Position numbers and translations under genes: made by a program
In this document: positions 1 through 8,700 of the stretch, in pieces
Position numbering within the stretch: position 1 is the first letter of the stretch
Layout: the number at the start of each line of letters is the position of its first letter
NCBI GenBank assembly: GCA_002291875.1
Contig: DBAV01000056.1
Span: 1 to 14,463 of the forward strand
Direction: 5' to 3'
DNA length: 14,463 nt
Origin: Hyphomonadaceae bacterium UBA1001
GTDB taxonomy: Bacteria > Pseudomonadota > Alphaproteobacteria > Caulobacterales > Aquidulcibacteraceae
The notes under the pieces: generated by a model
Databases searched by the model: none
Seen by the model: the letters and a program-made list of their open reading frames with translations, nothing else
What the model was told of the DNA's origin: nothing

Positions 1-2328
1 GGCGGCGGCGGCAATGACGTGCTGCACGGGATGGGGGGCGGGGACACCTTCTTCGGCAATGACGGGTTCGACACGGTCAGCTATGCGCTGGCGCCGTCGG
101 GGGTCTATGTCTTCTTTGCCGACCTGGGCAATGCGACGGGCGATGCGGCCGGTGACCGCGAGTTCTCCTCGATCGAGTCGATCGTGGGCTCGGCCTTCGA
201 CGACATCATCGGCATGGGCCGGTTCAACGACACGATCTTCGGCGGGGCGGGCAATGACATCCTGTTCGGGGTCGACGGCAATGACACGCTGAACGGCGGG
301 GACGGCGACGACGTCCTGATCGGCGGCGCGGGCGCGGACGTCTTCAATGGCGGGGCCGGCATCGACACCGTCAGCTATGAAACCTCGCTGGCGGGGGTAA
401 CGATTTTTCAGGGCGAGGGCCAGTTCCAGGTGTCTGGCGCGGATGCCCAGGGAGACACCCTCATTGGAGGAGAGATCGAAAATCTGACCGGTTCGAACTT
501 TGCCGACACCATCACGGGCAATAATCTTTCGAATGTGCTTCGCGGCCTTGGCGGAAACGACCTCATCAACAATGGCGAGGGCCTTACCGGCAACGACACG
601 CTGGATGGCGGCGACGGCGACGACACATTTTTTGCGGGGCTCACGCAGGAAACCGTCATCGGCGGTGCGGGCGTCGACACGGTCAGCTACGCCAATCAAG
701 GTGTTGCACTGACCATCAATCTCGCCTTGGGCACGGGTGTCGGCGGATCAGCGTCTGGCGATGTCTATGCGGAGGTCGAAAACATCATTGCCGGATCGGG
801 CAATGATACCCTGATCGGTGGGGCAGGCGTGAACCGGCTGGAGGGCCGCGACGGGGTTGATACGCTGGAGGGAGGCGGCGGCGCGGACACACTCGAGGGG
901 GGCGCGGGCAATGACCGACTGGACGGCGGCGACGGCGACGACACTCTGATCGGTGGTGCCGGCGCGGATACCTTCAGGGCAGGCAGCGGCATCGACACGA
1001 TCAGCTATGCGTCGTCCGGAGCGGGCGTGGAGGTGTTCATCGGGCAGACCACATTGGTGCAGGGTGGTGACGCCGCCGGTGACATCTTCCTCGACATCAG
1101 CAGCGTTGAAAACCTCACGGGTTCAGCTCAGCGCGATCGCTTGGGCGGAAATGCCCTGAGCAATACCCTTGCGGGCGGGCAGGGCGACGATGATCTGTCC
1201 GGAGAGGGCGGGAACGACACTCTGAACGGTGGCGACGGCAATGACACTCTGGAAGGTGGCGCTGGTGCCGACCTGATCGACGGTGGCGGGGGCACCGACA
1301 CAATCACCTTCGCCACCGCCACTGGGGCAGTGTTTGTCGACCTGTCGTTCGGCGCAGGGTACACGTCGGACGCGCTGGGCGATCAATACACCAACATTGA
1401 AAACATTGTCGGTTCCGACTTCGACGACAACCTGTCGGGTGCTTCGGGGAGCAACAGCCTGGCAGGCGGCAACGGTAACGATGTGCTCGACGGTGGCGCG
1501 GGTGCCGACATATTGAACGGTGGTGCGGGCTTAGATCGCGCAGACTATTCGTCTGCGACAGCGGGCGTGACGGTAATTGTCTCCGACCGCGCCCTGTGGA
1601 CCGGCGATGCCGCTGGCGACCTCTGGATGTCGATCGAGGATTTTGCAGGCACGTTTTTCGACGACGTCGTCGAAATGGACAATGGTGCCAACTTCATCGA
1701 GACCCTTGCCGGCAACGACACGATCCGGGCACTTGGGGGCAACGATACCCTTGTGGGGGGGAGCGGTGCCGACAGCATGGATGGGGGCTCGGGGACCGAT
1801 ATCGTCACCTATCTGGGCTCCGAGCAGGGTGTGACGCTGGACCTGCTCAACGCAACCCAGTCCGGAGGGGATGCCCAGGGAGACGTTCTGATCGGTATCG
1901 AAGACCTGCGCGGTTCGAATCACGACGACACGATTGCTGGGGATGACGGGGCCAATTTCATTCAGGGCTGGATCGGCAATGACGTTCTGTCCGGTCGCGG
2001 TGGCAATGACCGGTTGTTCGCCGATGTTGGTGACGATCTTCTCGATGGCGGCCTCGGGAACGATACGCTGAACGGGGGGGCAGGCTCGGATACGGCGCTC
2101 TATACCTCCTCGGCAAACGGGGTCACCGTCAATCTGGCAACAGGCACCGCATCCGGCGGCGAAGCGGCAGGCGACACTTTCACCAGCATCGAAAACCTCG
2201 AAGGCTCGTCGCTGGATGACAACCTCACGGGCAGCAGCGTCGACAATCGCCTGGGCGGTGGCAGCGGTGCGGACATCCTGACGGGCCTTGGCGGCAATGA
2301 CTTCCTGATCGGAGGCACGGGCGCTGAC
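1..2328 (+). repeat. RTX module array of the first protein (8 visible modules)
   Basis: Eight consecutive spacer-plus-nonapeptide modules with reading order W, N, G, N, G, W, G, G. In W-class modules the spacer has TGDAAGD followed by a Met at the 'GMG/EMD' position. N-class modules have an Asn-Leu motif (GNxLxN) after the spacer. G-class modules have Gly at the Met position. The fourth module (994-1296) is 101 residues, the same length as the N-class modules at 4369 and 5014 in the downstream gene. Confidence 0.8.
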
Positions 2329-2550
2329 CGGTTTGTCTTCGCCGATGGGTTCGCGGCCGACACGATTGCCGACTTTTCCGATGGGACCGACCTGCTGGAC
2401 TTCTCTTCCAGTACGGTGGTCAACCAGCTTTCGGACCTGACCATCGTCCAGCAGGGCTTCGACACGCGGATCAGCGCCTCGGACGGCAGTTCGATCCTTC
2501 TGCTGAACTTCACGGCAACGAACCTGACAGCGTCCGATTTCATCTTCTGA
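1..2550 (+). CDS. RTX calcium-binding repeat protein, type I secreted, 5'-partial
   Basis: The reading frame is open from base 1 and already encodes RTX repeats (GGGGNDVLHG), so the true start lies upstream; the GTG at 19 is internal. The visible 849 residues contain eight modules. Each joins a spacer (DTVSY...GDAxGD...IEN) to a block of GGxGxDxLx nonapeptides, which in this family fold into a calcium-loaded parallel beta-roll after export. Modules begin at 70, 364, 676, 994, 1297, 1534, 1798 and 2089. The last 73 residues carry FVF, DTIADFSDGTDLLDF and a terminal DFIF, the usual C-terminal signature of substrates of type I (ABC/MFP/TolC) secretion. No enzyme, adhesin or peptidase domain is visible, but the N-terminus is missing, so one could lie outside the window. 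The protein is probably extracellular or surface-attached. The conserved spacer Glu is mostly GAA here but GAG in the downstream paralogue. Function beyond calcium binding is unknown. Confidence 0.9.
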   Translation, partial: GGGGNDVLHGMGGGDTFFGNDGFDTVSYALAPSGVYVFFADLGNATGDAAGDREFSSIESIVGSAFDDIIGMGRFNDTIFGGAGNDILFGVDGNDTLNGGDGDDVLIGGAGADVFNGGAGIDTVSYETSLAGVTIFQGEGQFQVSGADAQGDTLIGGEIENLTGSNFADTITGNNLSNVLRGLGGNDLINNGEGLTGNDTLDGGDGDDTFFAGLTQETVIGGAGVDTVSYANQGVALTINLALGTGVGGSASGDVYAEVENIIAGSGNDTLIGGAGVNRLEGRDGVDTLEGGGGADTLEGGAGNDRLDGGDGDDTLIGGAGADTFRAGSGIDTISYASSGAGVEVFIGQTTLVQGGDAAGDIFLDISSVENLTGSAQRDRLGGNALSNTLAGGQGDDDLSGEGGNDTLNGGDGNDTLEGGAGADLIDGGGGTDTITFATATGAVFVDLSFGAGYTSDALGDQYTNIENIVGSDFDDNLSGASGSNSLAGGNGNDVLDGGAGADILNGGAGLDRADYSSATAGVTVIVSDRALWTGDAAGDLWMSIEDFAGTFFDDVVEMDNGANFIETLAGNDTIRALGGNDTLVGGSGADSMDGGSGTDIVTYLGSEQGVTLDLLNATQSGGDAQGDVLIGIEDLRGSNHDDTIAGDDGANFIQGWIGNDVLSGRGGNDRLFADVGDDLLDGGLGNDTLNGGAGSDTALYTSSANGVTVNLATGTASGGEAAGDTFTSIENLEGSSLDDNLTGSSVDNRLGGGSGADILTGLGGNDFLIGGTGADRFVFADGFAADTIADFSDGTDLLDFSSSTVVNQLSDLTIVQQGFDTRISASDGSSILLLNFTATNLTASDFIF
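2329..2547 (+). other. C-terminal type I secretion domain of the first RTX protein
   Basis: This 73-residue segment follows the last nonapeptide. It begins RFVFADGF, contains DTIADF and DLLDF, and ends DFIF. It aligns without gaps to the C-terminus of the downstream protein (8677-8895) with 44 of 73 identical residues by hand count. Conservation of this end together with the terminal D-F-x-F is what RTX substrates of type I exporters typically show. The role is inferred from family knowledge. Confidence 0.75.
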
Positions 2551-2590
2551 CGCGCCTGTGACCGCGTACCGGACGACACGCTGATCGGTG

Positions 2591-2602
2591 TTTTCCGGAA
2601 AA
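2591..2602. promoter_or_regulatory. 12-bp perfect palindrome TTTTCCGGAAAA between the RTX genes
   Basis: A perfect AT-flanked palindrome sits in the 204-bp gap between the two RTX genes, about 150 bp upstream of the second start. It could be a dimeric regulator's operator, or simply a short hairpin. No matching second copy was seen in the window and no regulator is encoded nearby, so the assignment is tentative. Confidence 0.2.
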
Positions 2603-2712
2603 TTCAGGCCCGTCAGGGAGATTGTTTGCGCGGCCTGCAAATGCGGTGCCGATATGGTGCGGCAAACTCATCGTACCCCGTTGACGCGTAAACGCGCGTG
2701 GTTGATCTGTCC

Positions 2713-2744
2713 CCCGCCCGGACACCCGTTTCATGTCCGGCGGG
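2713..2744 (+). promoter_or_regulatory. Hairpin overlapping the ribosome binding site of the second RTX gene
   Basis: CCCGCCCGGACA (2713-2724) pairs with TGTCCGGCGGG (2734-2744), giving an 11-bp stem with one bulged C and a 9-nt loop. The right arm ends in GGG, which is also the first part of the GGGAGGG ribosome binding site (2742-2748). If transcribed from upstream, this stem would partly hide the binding site of the 2047-residue protein. The pairing is seen directly; translational control is inferred. Confidence 0.4.
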
Positions 2745-2747
2745 AGG
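2743..2747 (+). promoter_or_regulatory. Shine-Dalgarno GGAGG that sets the start of the second RTX gene
   Basis: GGAGG lies 7 nt before the ATG at 2755, an optimal spacing. It lies only 1 nt before the ATG at 2749 and 13 nt before the ATG at 2761. The GTG at 2698, which would extend the frame, has no such site, so 2755 is preferred. Confidence 0.65.
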
Positions 2748-2754
2748 GATGTTC

Positions 2755-5700
2755 ATGCGCATGTTCGGCGGTTTTGGTCAGGTGGCTTCGGACTTCACGG
2801 TGCTCGAGGCAGACAGCGCTCGCTGGAGCTGGGCGCCGCTGAACGCCATGGCGCTGGACCTTGTCCTGGGCGCGATCAAGCCGGACGAACAGGACCTGCC
2901 GCCCCAGCGCAACCCGATCAGCGGCACGCCGGGCAATGACACGCTGAATGGCACGGCCGGCAATGACGTGATCGATGGACTGGCCGGCAATGACACGATC
3001 AACGGCCTTGCGGGTGACGATGTCCTGATCGGCGGCGTTGGCGCGGACGTGCTGAATGGCGGCGAGGGCGCCGACACGGCCAGCTATGCCACCGCTGGCG
3101 CGGGCATTTATGCCTTTGTCGGCGATGCCGGCAACTGGAGCGGCGACGCGGCCGGGGATTCCTGGCTCTCGATCGAGAACCTGACCGGTTCGGCCTTCAA
3201 CGACATTCTGGGCATGGGCGCCGGGGTGAACCGGCTGGATGGCGGGGCGGGCGATGACCTCCTGGTGGGCGGGGCGGGTGCGGACGTCCTGATCGGCGGC
3301 ACCGGCAGCGACACCGCCAGCTATCTGACCGCCGGTGCGGGTGTTTATGTGTTCGTGGGCGACGCCGGCAACTGGACCGGGGATGCGGCGGGCGACAGCT
3401 GGTTCGGCATCGAGAACCTGACGGGCACGAACTTCAACGACATCCTGGGCATGGGCGGCGAGGCCAACGTCATCGATGGCGGGGCGGGCGATGACCTGAT
3501 CTTCGGCGGCGCGGGAGGCGACACGCTGATCGGCGGGTCGGGCACGGACACGGCCAGCTATGCCACCGCGGCTGCGGGCATCTATGCGGTGATCGGTGAT
3601 GGCGGCAACTGGACCGGGGATGCGGCCGGCGACCGCTGGTTCGGCATCGAGAACGTCACCGGCACGGCGTTTGCCGACGTGATCGGCCTGGATGATGGCA
3701 TCAACATCATCGACGGCGGGGCCGGCAATGACCTCTTGGCGGGCAATGGCGGCAATGACACCCTGATCGGCGGCGCGGGGGACGACACGCTGATCGGCGG
3801 TGCGGGCGCGGACATCATCGACGGCGGTGCAGGGCTCGACACCCTCAGTTTCGTCACCGCGGGCGCAAGCATCAGCTTTGACCTGCTGTTCGGCGGCGAG
3901 GGCATGGACGCCAGCGGCGACACCATTGTCGCGAACTCGATCGAGAACCTGACCGGCACGGCGTTCAACGATTTCCTCGGCGGGGATGGTCAGGCCAACG
4001 TCCTGCAGGGCCTGGACGGCAATGACACGCTTCGGGGCGGAGCGGGCGCGGACACGCTCTTGGGCGACGCGGGCGTCGATGCGGCGGACTATAACCTCTC
4101 CACCGCCGGGGTGAGCGTCAATCTGGCCACGGGCCTTGGCAGCGGCGGTGACGCGGCGGGTGACACGCTGGTGGGCATCGAGAACGTCTTCGGGTCGGCG
4201 AACGCGGATTCGCTGGTCGGCGACAGCCAGGCCAACCGTCTCGAGGGCGGTCAGGGGGCGGACAGCCTGACCGGCGCGGCCGGCGACGATGTCCTGGTCG
4301 GGGGCGATGGCGACGATCTTCTGGCCGGCGGTGCGGGTGCGGACCAATTCGATGCCGGCGCTGGCATCGACACCATCAGCTACGCCACCTCGCTCTCAGG
4401 GGTGGAAGTGTTTCTGGGCGAGGGCTTCGAAGCCCTCGGGGGCGACGCCCAGGGCGACACGGCGGTGGACGCGGACGCCATCGAAAACCTGGTTGGCAGC
4501 GGCCAGCGCGACCGGCTGGGCGGCAATGCGCTCGACAACACCCTCAGTGGCGGTGGCGGCAATGACGACCTGTCGGGCGGTTCCGGGAATGACACACTGG
4601 ATGGCGGTGACGGCAATGACCTGCTGTTCGGCGATGCCGGCGCCGACACGCTGATCGGCGGGGCGGGCTCCGATACCGTCTCCTATGTCTTTTCCAGCGC
4701 GGTCTCGATCGATCTGGGCGAAGGCACCGGATCGGGCGCGAACGCCCAGGGGGACACGCTGTCGGGCATCGAGAACGTCATCGGGTCCTTTGAAGGCGAC
4801 GTGATCGGCGGTGATGCCGTTGCCAACGTCCTTGATGGACGCGGCGGCGATGACGTGCTGGCCGGCCATGGGGGCGATGACACGCTGACCGGCGACGCCG
4901 GCAATGACGTGCTCGTGGGCGGCGCGGGCGCCGACATCCTGGATGGCGGGGACGGTGACGACACGCTGGAAGGCGGGGCGGGCGCTGACACCTTCACCGC
5001 AGGCGCGGGCGTGGACACGCTGAGCTATGCCAACTCGCTGGCCGGCGTGGAGGTGTTCACCGGTGAAGGCTTTTCGGGCAGCGGCGGGGACGCGCAGGGC
5101 GATACGGCCACCGATGCCGGGGCCATCGAGAACCTTGTGGGCACGGCCTTCGACGACACGCTCGGCGGCAACGACCTCGACAACAGTCTTGTCGGCGGCA
5201 CTGGCAATGACGTGCTGTGGGGCGAGTTCGGCGCCGATATCCTCGACGGCGGCGCTGGCGATGACATCCTGATCGGCGGGATCGGGGCGGATTCGCTGAT
5301 CGGTGGAACAGGCAACGACACGGTTCGGTTCGAATTCTCGCTGGGCGCGGTCACGGTCGACCTCGCGGCGGGCACCGGCGTCGGCGGTGATGCGCAGGGC
5401 GATACCTATGTGGGGATCGAGAACGCCTCGGGCTCGCTCAATGGCGATACGCTGACCGGCGATGCCAATGCCAACACCCTGCTCGGCGATGGCGGCGATG
5501 ACCTGCTGACCGGCGGGGGCGGCGCGGACATCCTCGGCGGTGGCACGGGCATTGACACGGCAAGCTATGCAGCCTCGGCGGCCGGCGTCACGGTCGACCT
5601 CGCGGCCGGGACAGGCCTGGGCGGCGATGCGCAGGGCGATACGCTGACCGGCGTCGAGAACCTGGTCGGGTCGTCGCAGAACGACACCCTGACCGGCGAC

Positions 5701-8700
5701 GCCGTGAACAATGTGTTGAACGGTGCGGGCGGGAACGACGCGCTGTCGGGCGGAGACGGCGATGACACGCTGCTGGGCGGGGATGGCGATGATGTCCTCA
5801 CCGGCGGGGCGGGGGCCGACACGTTTACGGCCGGCGCGGGCAACGACACCATCAACTTTGCCGCGTCCACCGTGGGCGTCGATGTCTCGCTGGCTGCCGG
5901 GACCTTTGCGGGCGGGGATGCGCAAGGCGATTCGGGTGATGCCGCCGCCATCGAGAACGTGGTGGGATCGGCCCTCGACGACGCGCTGGTCGGCAATGCG
6001 CTCGACAACACCCTGACCGGCGGTTTCGGCAATGACCAGCTTTCGGGCGGGGCTGGCAGCGACACCCTCGAAGGTGGCTCCGGCGACGATCTCCTGGTCG
6101 GCGGAATCGGGGCGGACACGATCCGGGGCGGCACCGGAATCGACGTCGTCAGCTTTGAATCCTCGCTGGCAGGGGTCACGGTCGACCTTTCGGCAGGCAC
6201 CGGGGTGGGCGGCGACGCCCAGGGCGACACCCTTGCCGATGTCGAGGATGTGAGGGGCTCGCTCAATGACGACACGCTGATCGGTGACGCCGGCGCCAAT
6301 GTGCTCTTCGCGAATGCCGGGGACGACCTGCTGATCGGCGGGGGCGGCGGGGACGCGATCGACGGGGGCAGCGGCAATGACACAGCCAGTTACGCAGGTT
6401 CGCTGGCTGGCGTGACCGTGAATCTCACCCTCCAGACCGGGATCGGCGGCGATGCCGGCGGCGACGTCCTTTCCGATATCGAGAACGTTGTCGGTTCGGC
6501 CCAGACGGACAGCCTGACCGGTGATTCCATCGCCAACCGCCTGGACGGCGGTGCGGGCGACGACACGCTCGACGGGCGCGATGGTGACGACATCCTGCGC
6601 GGCGGTGCCGGTGCCGACACGCTGGTCGGCGGGGGCGGCATCGACCTTGCCGACTATCAGACCTCGGCGGTCGGTGTGACGGTCAGCCTGCTTGCGGGCA
6701 CCGGCAGTGGGGGCGATGCGCAGGGCGACACGCTCAGCGGCATCGAAGACGTGACCGGTTCGGATTTCGCCGACGTCCTGACCGGGGACGCTGCCACGAA
6801 CTTCATCTTCGGGCGGGCGGGCGCCGACACGATCGATGGCGGCGACGGTGCCGACGGCCTGTTCGGTGACGCAGGCGATGACGTGCTGATCGGCGGTGCG
6901 GGCGCGGACACGGTGGAAGGGGGCGGCGGTATCGACACCGCCAGCTATGCCACCGCCACCGCGGGCGTTTCGGTCGATCTCGCCAGCGGGCTGGGGACCG
7001 GTGGAGACGCGGCCGGCGACACGCTGTTCCAGGTCGAGAACCTGACCGGCTCGGCGTTTGCCGACACCCTGGTCGGCGATGACGCCAGCAATCGCCTCGA
7101 GGGCGGCGCGGGCGACGATCTGCTGCGCGGCGGGGCCGGCAATGACACCCTGATCGGCGGGGCAGGCACCAACATCATGGAGGGGGGCGCCGGAGGTGAC
7201 GTCCTCACCGGGACGAATGGCGGCAGCGCCGTCGACATCGCCGACTATTCCGGCTCGGACGCAGGCGTCCAGGTCAGCCTGTTCGGCGGTGGTTTCGCAA
7301 CGGGGGGCCACGCCCTCGGCGACGCCCTTCAGTTCATCGACGGGCTGATCGGTTCGGCGTTCAATGACGAGCTGACCGGGGACAATGCCGGCAATGCGCT
7401 GTTCGGTGGCGCGGGTGCCGACAATCTGGTCGGGCTGGGCGGCGACGACACCCTCGACGGGGGCGCCGGCGGTGACCTGATCGACGCGGGCGCGGGCAAC
7501 GACACCCTGACCTTCGCCAGCGCCACGGCCGGTGTGCGCATGTTCCTGACCGAGAACGCTTCGGAGCGGACAGGCGACGCGTCCGGCGACCAGTATTTCG
7601 GGATCGAGAACCTGATCGGTTCGGCCTTCGATGATGCCATCGGCATGGCCGCGGGCGACAATGTCGTCGACGGCGGGGCCGGCAACGACTTCGTCTTCGG
7701 CGCCGATGGCAATGACACGGTGCGGGGCGGGGTGGGCAATGACACCGTGATGGGTGGCACCGGCGCCGACATCATCGACGGCGGAGACGGGATCGACCTC
7801 GCCTCCTACGGGTTCGCAAGCAGCGGTGTCACCATCGACCAGAATGCGGCGTCTTCGACCTGGACGGGTGAGGCGCAGGGCGACACCTGGATCGGCATCG
7901 AGAATGTCGAGGGCAGCGAACTCGCCGACACCCTGACCATGGGCGCGGGCGACAACCTGGTGCGCGGCCGCAATGGCGCGGATGTGCTCGACGGAGGCGC
8001 TGGCAATGACACGCTCGAGGGCGGCGAGGGGAATGACACTTTGATCGGCGGGGCCGGAGCGGATGTTCTCAATGGCGGCCTCGGGGTCAACACCCTCAGC
8101 TATGTCGGGTCGGATGCCGGCGTGACCATCAACCTTGGCCTGGGGAGTGCCTCGGGCGGACATGCAGCCGGGGATTCGATCTCGAGCTTTGTGAATGTGA
8201 TCGGCTCGGGTTTCGCCGACGACATTTCCGGTGACGGTCAGGCCAACGACCTGCGCGGCGGAAACGGCAACGATTCGCTGGCCGGGCTTGGCGGCGCCGA
8301 CACCCTGTTCGGCGAAGCGGGCGACGACACCCTGCTCGGGGGCATCGGAGCCGACGTGCTGGACGGGGGTACAGGCAGCGACACCGCCTTCTTTGCCTTC
8401 GCCACGGCGTCGATCTCGGTGGACCTGACGGCGGCCTCCAACACCTGGACCGGCGAGGCACAGGACGACACCTGGACTTCGATCGAAAACGTGTTCGGCA
8501 CCAATTTCGCCGACACGCTGGCGATGGATGGCAACGACAACGTCCTGACGGGCTTTGGCGGCAATGACATCCTGGACGGACGCGGGGGTGCCGATACGCT
8601 GGATGGCGGTGCCGGAGACGACAGCCTGACCGGCGGGGATGGGGCTGACGCGCTGACCGGCGGTGGCGGCACAGATGCCTTCGTCTTCGGCGATCTGTTC

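Noticed and set aside
2703..2709. Possible -10 box (GATCTG) 17 bp after TTGACG (2681-2686) for the second RTX gene
   Set aside because: The -35 is good but the -10 matches poorly, so I did not list a promoter there.
2698..2754. N-terminal extension of the giant RTX protein from the GTG at 2698
   Set aside because: It has no Shine-Dalgarno, and the extension would be encoded by the hairpin that overlaps the real binding site. The ATG at 2755 has optimal spacing.
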